The notes under the pieces were generated by a model. That model was not told where the DNA came from. It worked only from the letters and a program-made list of their open reading frames with translations, and searched no databases. A stretch of DNA of 45,856 nucleotides from Acuticoccus sp039189655 (lineage in GTDB: Bacteria > Pseudomonadota > Alphaproteobacteria > Rhizobiales > Amorphaceae), in NCBI GenBank assembly GCA_039189655.1, contig JBCCYN010000014.1:1-45856 (forward strand), read 5' to 3'. The position numbers and the translations under genes are program-made. Shown piece by piece: positions 33,623 to 42,365 of this stretch (position 1 is its first letter; the number at the start of each line of letters is the position of its first letter).

Positions 33623-34327
33623 TCAGGGCCGCTTTCCTTGCCCGCGCTCGTTTGACAGCACCTTGATGCCAAAGAGGTTGGAGAACGGCGACGGACCCTT
33701 GGACAGCAGCGGCAAACCGAAACTTGACCGCCATCCGCTCTGCGAGCGCGAAAGCACCGGAAGCAGTGTCATCGACGAGAGCGGTGCAGCACCCTTGCTG
33801 AGGAGCGGCATGCCGAAGCTCGACGTGCGACCGGTGTCCGATTTTGAAAGGGGCTTCCAACCGATCAGCTTCGACAGGGGCGCGGGGCTCTTGATCAGCG
33901 GCTTGAAGAAGGAGAAAAGCGCCCAATCGTGACTGACGAGCGTTGCCGAAGCCCGAAACGGGACGAGCACCGGGATCCTTAGCCAATCGGAAAACGGCGT
34001 TGGATCGCTGGGCTTATAGCGGTCAAGGGCATCGGTGGGTTGAATACCTTCGATGCCCCCGATCAATTGCATCGCAGTGGCGCTGGTGCCGAACGGCGCC
34101 CGCACACCGACTACAGAGCTGCCCGCGCGCAAGCTCCTCACGCAGGCCAGTTTTGTCTGAGGTGGAATGGTGCCGGCTGCGATGGCATCGACCACAGCCT
34201 GCTCCTCTTTTCCGGACGTCAGGCTGGGGAGCAGTAAAGTGCGGTCTTTAAAGCCGTTTTCCGCGAGAGCGGCCTCGGCTGCCATGGCGCCGTCTTCGCT
34301 GGCGAACATCCGAACATTGGGCGTCAT
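33623..34327 (-). CDS. Unknown protein with tandem SSFG-PLLSKG-PLS repeats, between pucA and pucC
   Basis: 234 aa, not recognised as a named family. Residues 1-90 look like a small alpha/beta fold (RMFASEDGAMAAEAALAENGF, SSVVGVRAPFGTSATAMQLI). From about 105 on, a proline/serine motif recurs: DPTPFSDWLRIPVL (108-121), PAPLSKLIGWKPLS (148-161), APLSSMTLLPVLS (181-193), SPFSNLFGIKVLS (213-225). The linkers SSFGMPLLSKG (169-179) and SSFGLPLLSKG (201-211) alternate with these, so the period is about 32 residues. No clear membrane helix, a basic C-terminus. ATG 34327 with GGAGG 8 nt upstream. Its place inside the puc operon suggests a role in antenna assembly or regulation. Confidence 0.82.
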   Translation of the reverse strand: MTPNVRMFASEDGAMAAEAALAENGFKDRTLLLPSLTSGKEEQAVVDAIAAGTIPPQTKLACVRSLRAGSSVVGVRAPFGTSATAMQLIGGIEGIQPTDALDRYKPSDPTPFSDWLRIPVLVPFRASATLVSHDWALFSFFKPLIKSPAPLSKLIGWKPLSKSDTGRTSSFGMPLLSKGAAPLSSMTLLPVLSRSQSGWRSSFGLPLLSKGPSPFSNLFGIKVLSNERGQGKRP

Positions 34328-34439
34328 GGTCGATCCCTCCGCCGGTCAGAGAAATAGCGAACGAGCACAACGCTCCTGTCGCGCCGGTGACCGGGTCTCA
34401 GCGCGCAGTGCTCAAGCCGTAGAGCAAAAGTCGCCCGCT

Positions 34440-34592
34440 TTAGCCAGCGGTACCTTGCATGAAGCCAGACCACCAAGTGGTGTTGGTGAGGACGGCGAAG
34501 TGGATCAGAAGCGTAATGAGAAGAACACCGCCCAAGAAAAGCGGCAGGCCCACTGTCGGATTAACGACGCACCAGATGCGACCTTGGTTCAT
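34440..34592 (-). CDS. pucA: LH2 light-harvesting alpha subunit PucA
   Basis: 50-aa antenna apoprotein. N-terminus MNQGRIWCVVNP matches LH2 alpha chains whose Met1 end ligates B800 bacteriochlorophyll. A single membrane helix (about 13-36) carries His31, the B850 Mg ligand. The C-terminal TNTTWWSGFMQGT aligns without gaps to the Rhodoblastus acidophilus alpha chain and gives Phe44 and Met45 at the positions of Tyr44 and Trp45, whose hydrogen bonds red-shift B850; a B800-820-like spectrum is inferred. ATG 34592 has AAGGAA upstream, 15 bp after pucB. Confidence 0.96.
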   Translation of the reverse strand: MNQGRIWCVVNPTVGLPLFLGGVLLITLLIHFAVLTNTTWWSGFMQGTAG

Positions 34593-34607
34593 AACGACGG
34601 TTCCTTT

Positions 34608-34787
34608 TTAGAAGCTCCAGGGCGACAGCGTGTAGACGAGAATGTGCGCGATCAGCGAGATGAAGAAGAACACACGCGTGCCGTCGATGACGTGCTTGTG
34701 CAGCTCTTCAGATTCACGGATCGTCAGTCCCGTCGGCCAGATCCGATCCGGATCGTCCAGATCGGCGGTCTGCGTTTCATGGGCCAT
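34608..34787 (-). CDS. pucB: LH2 light-harvesting beta subunit PucB
   Basis: 59-aa antenna apoprotein, the partner of PucA. Hydrophilic N-terminus (MAHETQTADLDDPDRIWPTG), then the family core SEELHKHVIDGTRVF with the conserved His and the Arg that contacts B800, one membrane helix (about 38-55) with the B850 ligand His in LIAHILVY, and the usual C-terminal SPW. ATG 34787 has a perfect AAGGAGG at 34794-34800 (plus-strand CCTCCTT). Confidence 0.96.
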   Translation of the reverse strand: MAHETQTADLDDPDRIWPTGLTIRESEELHKHVIDGTRVFFFISLIAHILVYTLSPWSF

Positions 34788-34841
34788 TCTATTCCTCCTT
34801 CGCGCGGGCCGCGGGCGGCTGTGCGACCAGACGCCACGTTC

Positions 34842-34870
34842 ATGCTAAGAACGACAATGAGAATTGTCAA
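34842..34870 (-). promoter_or_regulatory. puc operon promoter (sigma-70 type)
   Basis: Minus strand TTGACA (34865-34870), a perfect -35 box, a 17-nt spacer, then TAGCAT (34842-34847; 4 of 6 match to TATAAT). Predicted transcription start near 34835, about 48 nt before the pucB ATG. The -35 box lies inside a PpsR-like site. Confidence 0.6.
34853..34868. repeat. Perfect inverted repeat in the puc promoter spacer
   Basis: GACAAT-GAGA-ATTGTC, 6-bp arms and a 4-bp centre, between the -35 and -10 boxes and overlapping the -35. Could bind an additional regulator; identity unknown. Confidence 0.6.
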
Positions 34871-34908
34871 TCTAGGTTGTCACTTTCTTTCGTAAGGAAA
34901 AGTGTACA
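34865..34908. promoter_or_regulatory. Two PpsR/CrtJ-like operator sites 8 bp apart
   Basis: Site 1 (34865-34882) reads TGT-N12-TCA and site 2 (34891-34908) CGT-N12-ACA; each matches 5 of 6 positions of the PpsR/CrtJ consensus TGT-N12-ACA. The 8-bp separation is the classic arrangement for cooperative binding, for example at bchC. Site 1 covers the -35 box, which fits aerobic repression by promoter occlusion. ppsR itself is not in the window. Confidence 0.5.
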
Positions 34909-35125
34909 AATTTCCGAGACTTGCCATCGTTGAGGGTCGTGGATCGCCCGAGGCTTGTTCCATCGGTGCCATGCCCCCCAATGCGGACTGCCGCAGATTC
35001 GGCACCGGCTCGCTTGGCTAAAACACTGACACGAAAGGCAAACCGTTGGACCCGCGCAATACTGCATGGGCCCGGCAGAAGGCTGCCGACCCCGTTGGTA
35101 CGGTTTCCCAAAATTTTGTTATTGC
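34909..35125. other. Intergenic stretch between puc and paa promoters
   Basis: Part of the 450-bp gap between divergent pucB (34787) and the thiolase gene (35238). Neither strand has a convincing gene, tRNA or terminator hairpin here; the regulatory elements flank it on both sides. Confidence 0.5.
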
Positions 35126-35140
35126 TGACCGACCGGTCGG
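35126..35140. promoter_or_regulatory. Putative PaaR operator upstream of the thiolase-paaABCDEZ operon
   Basis: TGACCGACCGGTCGG, containing the perfect 12-bp palindrome CCGACCGGTCGG (35129-35140). The same 15 bases occur (opposite orientation) upstream of the TetR gene paaR. Palindromes of this type are common targets of TetR-family acyl-CoA regulators. It lies about 100 bp before the thiolase ATG. Confidence 0.7.
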
Positions 35141-35237
35141 ACTATGAATAGATCAACGGGCGCTCTATAAGTTGAAGAGTGAAAGGGTGGCAGCTCGCTC
35201 GCCTGCACGCCGCGCCGACAAAAGCCCGAGGACCACG

Positions 35238-36443
35238 ATGGCTGACGCCTTCATCTGCGACGCGGTACGCACCCCAATCGGGCGCTACGGCGGCGCGCTT
35301 GCGACAGTGCGGGCAGACGATCTTGCCGCTGCCCCCCTGGGCGCCCTGCGCGAGCGCAATGGACGATGCGACTTCGCGAAGGTGGACGACCTGATTTACG
35401 GGTGCGCCAACCAGGCGGGGGAGGACAACCGCAACGTCGGACGTATGGCGGCGCTTCTGGCGGGTCTTCCCATCGAGGTGCCAGGCACCACCGTCAACCG
35501 GCTTTGCGGCTCGGGCATGGACGCGGTGGGCATGGCAGCCCGATCCATCCGCGCCGGCGATTGCGATCTGGTGCTGGCGGGCGGGGTGGAGAGCATGTCT
35601 CGCGCCCCCTTCGTGATGCCGAAAGCCGAGAGCGCCTATTCGCGGGCAAACACTGTCTACGACACCACCATCGGCTGGCGGTTCGTCAATGGGAAGATGA
35701 AGGCCAAGTACGGCATCAACTCCATGCCCCAGACGGCCGACAACGTGGCCGAAGAATACCAAATCAGCAGAGCCGATCAGGACGCCTTTGCCGAGCGGAG
35801 CCAATCCCGCTGGTCGGCTGCCCAGGAAGCCGGCCATTTCGCTGATGAGATCGTCCCGGTTTCGGTGCCGCAACGAAGAGGCGACCCTATCATCGTCGCA
35901 GCGGATGAACACCCCCGGCCTGGGACCAGCGCCGTAAAACTTGCGGCCCTCAAAGGCATCAACGGTCCAGACCTTTCGGTGACTGCCGGCAACGCATCTG
36001 GGGTAAACGACGGTGCGGCAGCACTCATTGTGGCAAGCGAGGCCGCCGCCAACGAGCATGGCCTGGAACCCAAAGCGCGGGTGGTGGCGATGGCCGTCGC
36101 CGGGGTGGCACCGCGTGTAATGGGGGTGGGCCCGGTCCCTGCCACACGAAAGGTGCTGGAACGGGCAGGCCTCACCATTGGTGAGATGGACGTCGTCGAA
36201 CTGAACGAAGCGTTTGCCGCCCAGGCGCTTGCGGTGATGCGCCAATTGGGCCTGCCAGACGATGCACCCCACGTGAACCCCAACGGCGGTGCCATTGCCA
36301 TTGGTCATCCGCTGGGCATGAGCGGAGCGCGGCTCGTGACCACAGCCATGTGGCAGCTGCGGCGAAGCGCCGGGCGCTACGCCCTTTGCACCATGTGCAT
36401 CGGCGTTGGGCAGGGGATTGCCATAGTCATTGAGCGCGTCTAG
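35238..36443 (+). CDS. paaJ: 3-oxoadipyl-CoA / 3-oxo-5,6-dehydrosuberyl-CoA thiolase (PaaJ-like)
   Basis: Thiolase that in the phenylacetate pathway releases acetyl-CoA from the ring-opened chain and from 3-oxoadipyl-CoA. 401 aa. Nucleophile Cys90 in NRLCGSGMDAVG, His357 in GGAIAIGHPLGMSGARL, second Cys387 in CTMCIGVGQG. ATG 35238 with GAGGA upstream; the family start is MADAFICDAVRTPIGRYGG. First gene of the operon, 30 bp before paaA, so the pathway context supports PaaJ; sequence alone would also allow PcaF or an acetyl-CoA acetyltransferase. Confidence 0.85.
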   Translation: MADAFICDAVRTPIGRYGGALATVRADDLAAAPLGALRERNGRCDFAKVDDLIYGCANQAGEDNRNVGRMAALLAGLPIEVPGTTVNRLCGSGMDAVGMAARSIRAGDCDLVLAGGVESMSRAPFVMPKAESAYSRANTVYDTTIGWRFVNGKMKAKYGINSMPQTADNVAEEYQISRADQDAFAERSQSRWSAAQEAGHFADEIVPVSVPQRRGDPIIVAADEHPRPGTSAVKLAALKGINGPDLSVTAGNASGVNDGAAALIVASEAAANEHGLEPKARVVAMAVAGVAPRVMGVGPVPATRKVLERAGLTIGEMDVVELNEAFAAQALAVMRQLGLPDDAPHVNPNGGAIAIGHPLGMSGARLVTTAMWQLRRSAGRYALCTMCIGVGQGIAIVIERV

Positions 36444-36473
36444 CGCGCCGCGCCCATCGGGAGGACCAAAAAT

Positions 36474-37469
36474 ATGTATGCGCAAATGGTCAAGACGGGC
36501 GCGAGCGGGGTAAAATCCATCGACGAGATGGATGAGCAAGAGCGCGCATTTCAGGCAAGGATCGACGCTGGCGAGAAAATCGAGCCCAAGGACTGGATGC
36601 CGGAGGCCTATCGCAAGACGTTGATTCGGCAGATCAGCCAGCACGCCCATTCGGAAATCGTCGGCCAACTTCCCGAGGGCAACTGGATCACCCGTGCACC
36701 GACGCTGGAACGCAAGTCGATCCTGCTCGCCAAGGTCCAGGACGAAGCGGGGCACGGTCTTTACCTCTACTGCGCCGCCGAAACCCTCGGCATCAGCCGG
36801 GACGAGATGTACGAGCAGCTCCACTCGGGCAAGGCCAAGTATTCGTCCATCTTCAACTACCCCACACTCACCTGGGCCGACATCGGCACAATCGGTTGGC
36901 TAGTGGACGGCGCTGCGATCATGAACCAGGTGCCTTTGCAGCGCTGCTCCTATGGTCCCTACGCCCGGGCCATGGTGCGCATTTGCAAGGAAGAGAGTTT
37001 TCACCAGCGCCAGGGCTATGCAGCGCTCATGAAGCTTTGCCTTGAGGGGACCGAAGCACAAAAGGCGATGGCGCAGGATGCGCTGAATCGCTGGTGGTGG
37101 CCGTCGCTGATGATGTTCGGCCCATCGGACAAGGATTCGGTCCACTCCGCCCAGTCGATGGCGTGGAAGATCAAACAAAACACCAACGATGAGCTGCGGC
37201 AAAAATTCGTCGACCAGACCGTGCCGCAGGCGCAGTATTTGGGCTTGAGCGTGCCCGATCCGGACCTCAGTTGGAACGAGGAGAAAGGCGGTTACGACTT
37301 CGGCGAGCCCGACTGGAACGAGTTCTTCGAGGTGATTAAGGGCAACGGACCGTGCAACCGGGAACGGCTCGAAGCGCGCCGGCGGGCCTTCGATGACGGC
37401 GCATGGTTCCGCGAAGGCCTCCTTGCCCACGCCGATAAAGAGCGTGCCGCACGCATGGCGGCCGAATGA
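36474..37469 (+). CDS. paaA: Phenylacetyl-CoA 1,2-epoxidase subunit PaaA
   Basis: Catalytic diiron subunit of the multicomponent epoxidase that converts phenylacetyl-CoA to the ring 1,2-epoxide. 331 aa. Ferritin-like helices with the iron-binding pattern in LLAKVQDEAGHGLYLYCAAETLG and the late RICKEESFHQRQGY (E-x-x-H). ATG 36474 preceded by GGGAGGACC. Overlaps paaB by 4 bp (ATGA). Confidence 0.97.
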   Translation: MYAQMVKTGASGVKSIDEMDEQERAFQARIDAGEKIEPKDWMPEAYRKTLIRQISQHAHSEIVGQLPEGNWITRAPTLERKSILLAKVQDEAGHGLYLYCAAETLGISRDEMYEQLHSGKAKYSSIFNYPTLTWADIGTIGWLVDGAAIMNQVPLQRCSYGPYARAMVRICKEESFHQRQGYAALMKLCLEGTEAQKAMAQDALNRWWWPSLMMFGPSDKDSVHSAQSMAWKIKQNTNDELRQKFVDQTVPQAQYLGLSVPDPDLSWNEEKGGYDFGEPDWNEFFEVIKGNGPCNRERLEARRRAFDDGAWFREGLLAHADKERAARMAAE

Positions 37470-37816
37470 CTTCCAACAAACCCGATACCGCCGCAAAAGA
37501 CAGCGGCGCGGCGCCCACTCAATCGGCGCCCAGGCGCGCAGAGTGGCCGCTCTGGGAAGTTTTTATTCGCGGCCAGCAAGGGCTTCACCATCGCCATGTG
37601 GGAAGCCTTCACGCGCCCGACGCCGAGATGGCCGTCAACAATGCCCGCGACGTCTACACCCGGCGCAATGAGGGCGTCAGCATCTGGGTGGTGCGCGCCA
37701 CCGACATCACAGCCAGCACACCCAGCGCCAAAGGTCCCCTGTTCGACCCGGCCAACTCCAAGGTTTATCGCCACCCCACCTTCTTCGATATCCCCGACGA
37801 TGTGGGTCAAATGTAA
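37466..37816 (+). CDS. paaB: Phenylacetyl-CoA epoxidase subunit PaaB
   Basis: Small structural subunit, 116 aa, thought to bridge PaaA-PaaC and the reductase. Core EWPLWEVFIRGQQGLHHRHVGSLHAPDAEMAVNNARD and VYRHPTFFDIPD are strongly conserved. The N-terminal about 25 residues (Ala/Ser/Pro-rich) exceed the 95-residue E. coli protein. Overlaps paaA by 4 bp and shares its last stop base with the paaC start. Confidence 0.96.
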   Translation: MTSNKPDTAAKDSGAAPTQSAPRRAEWPLWEVFIRGQQGLHHRHVGSLHAPDAEMAVNNARDVYTRRNEGVSIWVVRATDITASTPSAKGPLFDPANSKVYRHPTFFDIPDDVGQM

Positions 37817-38595
37817 TGGCCGGCGAAAGGCCCCCCTGCGCCGCCGGCAGCGACCTCTTCGAGTTCTTGCTGCGCATGGGTGACAACTGTCTCATCCTGG
37901 GTCACAGGGCGTCGCAATGGTGCGGCCACGCTCCCGCGCTGGAAGAGGACATCGCCCTTGCCAACACCGCGCTCGATTTGATCGGCCAAACTCAGTTCTG
38001 GCTCGGCCTTGCGGGCGACGTGGAAGGGAAGGGCCGGTCGGCCGATGACCTTGCCTACCTTCGCGACGCCTTCGAATTTCGGAACGTCCTGTTGGTGGAG
38101 CAGCCCAACGGCGACTTCGGGCAGACCTTGATGCGGCAGTTCCTGTTTGATGCATGGCATCTTCCGATGCTGCGCGCGCTCACCGGATCCACCAACCGCG
38201 CCATTGCGGAGATCGCCGAGAAGAGCGCCAAGGAGGTGGCTTACCACCTGGAACGCACCGGTGATCTTGTGGTGCGGCTGGGCGATGGCACGCCCGAAAG
38301 CCACCGCCGGATGCAAGCGGCGCTCGACCTCCTGTGGCCTTTTGCGGGCGAGTTGCTGGAAGCCGACGAGGTGGTGGCACGCCTTGGCCGAACCGGGGTC
38401 GTGCCCGAGCAAGCGCCGGTTCGCGAAACGTGGCAGCGGCATGTGGATGCAACGCTGCGGTCTGCCACGCTGACAGCGCCCCAAACCGGACACGTGCAAC
38501 GGGGCGGCACCCGGGGCGTTCACAGTGAGCATCTTGGCTTCATCCTCGCCGAGATGCAGTTCCTGCAGCGCGCCTACCCTGGCGCGGCGTGGTGA
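37816..38595 (+). CDS. paaC: Phenylacetyl-CoA epoxidase subunit PaaC
   Basis: Non-catalytic ferritin-fold partner of PaaA, 259 aa. Family segments: FEFLLRMGDNCLILGHRASQWCGHAPALEEDIALANTALDLIGQTQFWL, AYLRDAFEFRNVLLVEQPNGDFGQTLMRQFLFD and EVAYHLERTGDLVVRLGDGTPESHRRMQ. TAATG overlap with paaB. Confidence 0.96.
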   Translation: MAGERPPCAAGSDLFEFLLRMGDNCLILGHRASQWCGHAPALEEDIALANTALDLIGQTQFWLGLAGDVEGKGRSADDLAYLRDAFEFRNVLLVEQPNGDFGQTLMRQFLFDAWHLPMLRALTGSTNRAIAEIAEKSAKEVAYHLERTGDLVVRLGDGTPESHRRMQAALDLLWPFAGELLEADEVVARLGRTGVVPEQAPVRETWQRHVDATLRSATLTAPQTGHVQRGGTRGVHSEHLGFILAEMQFLQRAYPGAAW

Positions 38596-38602
38596 TCGCG
38601 CC

Positions 38603-39112
38603 ATGAACGACGCCGCCCTTTTGCCGTCCACCAAAGAGGTCTGGCACTGGCTCACCGAGGTGCCGGATCCGGAGATCCCGGTCATTTCAATTGTCGATCT
38701 GGGTATTGTTCGACACGTCGCCTGGGACGGCGACACGCTCGTGGTGGACGTGACGCCCACCTATTCCGGCTGTCCCGCGGCGAGTGTGATCAATCTTGAC
38801 ATCGAAAAGCACCTTCGCGGCCGAGGCATCGAAAAACTGCGCCTTGAACGACGCCTGTCCCCCGCGTGGACGACGGACTGGATCACCAACGCAGGCCGAG
38901 AAAAGCTGCGCGCTTACGGCATCGCGCCACCGGTGGACGGAACCTCCGCCTGCGGGTCCCACAGCGCCACCCGTGCGCGACTCGACGTGGCCTGCCCCCG
39001 TTGCAGCTCAACCGCGAGCGAAAAAATCAGCGAGTTCGGCTCCACCCCGTGCAAGGCAAGCTATCGCTGCACCGTCTGTCTGGAGCCATTCGACTATTTT
39101 AAGTGCATCTAG
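38603..39112 (+). CDS. paaD: Phenylacetate pathway iron-sulfur assembly protein PaaD
   Basis: 169 aa MIP18/DUF59-type protein needed for maturation of the epoxidase system, probably its Fe-S or diiron centre. N-terminal domain VPDPEIPVISIVDLGIVRHV and VTPTYSGCPAASVI; C-terminal Cys-rich motif CPRC...CKASYRCTVC, likely metal-binding. ATG 38603 is 7 bp after paaC; an in-frame upstream start (38525) would overlap paaC deeply and is less likely. Confidence 0.94.
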   Translation: MNDAALLPSTKEVWHWLTEVPDPEIPVISIVDLGIVRHVAWDGDTLVVDVTPTYSGCPAASVINLDIEKHLRGRGIEKLRLERRLSPAWTTDWITNAGREKLRAYGIAPPVDGTSACGSHSATRARLDVACPRCSSTASEKISEFGSTPCKASYRCTVCLEPFDYFKCI

Positions 39113-39166
39113 GTCGCTCGCCCGGCCTCGCCCGGCCCCGGTCAGCGCACCGCAACAGGACCATCG

Positions 39167-40243
<1,077 letters not shown>

Positions 40244-40292
40244 CGGACACCGCCCACTTGTCAGCGCCATCGTCGAATCCAGGGAGATCAAG

Positions 40293-42365
40293 ATGAACGC
40301 GCCGGCCGCCCTCCCCCGCCCCCTGGAAAGCTTTGTTTGCGGTGAGTGGGTTCGCGGATCGGGGGCGGGTCAGGCCGTCCATGATGCATCGACCGGCGCG
40401 GTGGTTGCGTTCGTCGACACCTCCGGCGTCGACTTTCAAGCCGCCCTCGACTTTGCGCGCACCATCGGCGGGCCGCGCTTGCGCCAAAAAACCGTCCACC
40501 AGCGGGCACTCATCCTGAAAGCCATCGGCCAGGCGCTCATGGCGCGGAAGGAGGAGTTTTACGCCCTTTCCACTGCCACTGGCGCCACGCGCACCGACAG
40601 TTGGATCGACATTGAAGGCGGCATCGGGACGTTTCTGGCTTATGGCTCGAAGGGTCGACGCGAACTCCCCAACACCCACCTCATCGTCGACGGCCCGCCC
40701 GAAGTTCTCGCCCGCGACGGAAGCTTTGCCGGGCAGCACATATTGTCGCCACTTACGGGGGTGGCGGTGCACATCAACGCGTTCAACTTTCCCTGTTGGG
40801 GCATGCTTGAAAAGTTGGCACCCACGTTCCTCGCGGGCATGCCTGCCATCGTAAAACCTGCAAGCCAGACCGCCTATCTCACTGAGCTGATGGTGCGGCG
40901 CATCGTCGAAACGGGCCTCCTGCCGCCCGGCGCACTCCAGCTCGTGTGCGGCCCCCTCGGAGATACACTCGACCACGTGACTGGTCAGGATGTGGTGACG
41001 TTCACGGGTTCCGCCGCCACCGGTCGGGCGTTGAAGTCCCGCCCTGCCATCATCGAGAACGCGGTGCGCTTTTCCATGGAAGCGGACAGCCTAAACGCAG
41101 CAATTTTGGGACCGGACGCTGCGCCCGGTACGCCGGAGTTTGACCTTTTCGTCCGTGAAGTGGCGCGGGAGATGACGGTAAAGGCCGGGCAAAAGTGCAC
41201 CGCCATCCGCCGCGTCATCGCGCCCCGGGCCCACACCGCCCCGCTGATTGACGCCCTTTCAGCACGCCTTGCGTCAACGCCGGTGGGTGACCCAGCCGAC
41301 GCAGCCACCCGCATGGGTCCCCTCGCCAGCCTTGGCCAGCGGGAGGAAGTGCGCGAGTGTGTCGCGGCCCTCGAAGCGGAGGCCGAAGTGGTGGCCGGCG
41401 ATCCGTCCGGCGCCGCGGTTGCGAGCGGCGATGCGGATAAAGGGGCGTTCTTGAGCCCGATTGTGCTTTATTGCGACAAGCCCGCCGCATCGCGCGCCGT
41501 GCACGAGGTTGAAGCATTCGGTCCCGTCAGCACGGTCTTGCCCTACGACACCATCGACGAAGCGATTGATCTCACCCAGCGGGGGCTCGGCAGCCTCGTT
41601 GCGTCCATCTTCACCGACGACAAATTCGTGGCGCGCGACTTTGTGCAGGCGATCGCCCCGTTCCATGGCCGCGTTCTCATCGGCAACCGGCAAACGGCGA
41701 AGTCCTCTACGGGGCACGGCTCACCGCTCCCTGCCCTCGTCCACGGTGGCCCGGGTCGCGCCGGCGGAGGCGAGGAGTTGGGCGGTATTCGCGCCCTCAC
41801 CCACTACATGCAGCGGACGGCCGTCCAAGGCTCACCCGATATGCTGACCGCCGTGGCAGGGCGTTGGGTGCCAGGATCCTCGACCGGGACCGATGGCCAC
41901 CATCCGTTCCGAAAATCCCTCGCCGAACTGGAGATTGGCGACAGCGTCCTCACCGACGAGCGCACAGTCACCCTCGAAGACATCGAGCACTTTGCCGAGT
42001 TCACCGGCGACACATTTTACGCACACATGGATGAAGCCGCCGCGCAGGCCAATCCGTTCTTTGACGGGCGTGTCGCCCACGGATACCTCGTCGTCTCCTT
42101 CGCGGCGGGGCTCTTCGTGGACCCCGCACCGGGCCCGGTTCTCGCCAACTACGGTGTCGATAATTTGCGCTTCATGGCGCCGGTCAATCCCGGCGACACC
42201 TTGCGCGTGAGCCTCGTTTGCAAGGAGATCAACCCCCGCGAGACCGATGAGTACGGCGAAGTTCGCTGGGACTGCACTGTCACCAACCAGGATGACGCTG
42301 TGGTTGCCCAATACGATGTGCTGACTTTGGTGGCCAAGACCTGGCCGCAACCTCCAGGGAGCTAA
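40293..42365 (+). CDS. paaZ: Bifunctional oxepin-CoA hydrolase / semialdehyde dehydrogenase PaaZ
   Basis: Opens the oxepin-CoA ring and oxidises the resulting aldehyde. 690 aa. N-terminal aldehyde dehydrogenase domain (about 1-520) with Glu263 in SMEADSLN and nucleophile Cys302 in AGQKCTAIRR; C-terminal MaoC/R-hydratase domain with FAEFTGDTFYAHMDEAAAQANPFFDGRVAHGYLVVS (catalytic Asp/His). A complete fusion, so the toxic aldehyde can be channelled. Its stop overlaps that of the convergent paaR by 4 bp. ATG 40293, 49 bp after paaE. Confidence 0.96.
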   Translation: MNAPAALPRPLESFVCGEWVRGSGAGQAVHDASTGAVVAFVDTSGVDFQAALDFARTIGGPRLRQKTVHQRALILKAIGQALMARKEEFYALSTATGATRTDSWIDIEGGIGTFLAYGSKGRRELPNTHLIVDGPPEVLARDGSFAGQHILSPLTGVAVHINAFNFPCWGMLEKLAPTFLAGMPAIVKPASQTAYLTELMVRRIVETGLLPPGALQLVCGPLGDTLDHVTGQDVVTFTGSAATGRALKSRPAIIENAVRFSMEADSLNAAILGPDAAPGTPEFDLFVREVAREMTVKAGQKCTAIRRVIAPRAHTAPLIDALSARLASTPVGDPADAATRMGPLASLGQREEVRECVAALEAEAEVVAGDPSGAAVASGDADKGAFLSPIVLYCDKPAASRAVHEVEAFGPVSTVLPYDTIDEAIDLTQRGLGSLVASIFTDDKFVARDFVQAIAPFHGRVLIGNRQTAKSSTGHGSPLPALVHGGPGRAGGGEELGGIRALTHYMQRTAVQGSPDMLTAVAGRWVPGSSTGTDGHHPFRKSLAELEIGDSVLTDERTVTLEDIEHFAEFTGDTFYAHMDEAAAQANPFFDGRVAHGYLVVSFAAGLFVDPAPGPVLANYGVDNLRFMAPVNPGDTLRVSLVCKEINPRETDEYGEVRWDCTVTNQDDAVVAQYDVLTLVAKTWPQPPGS

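Noticed and set aside
35142..36824. 560-codon minus-strand frame opposite paaJ/paaA
   Set aside because: Antisense to two well-conserved genes, with no family features.
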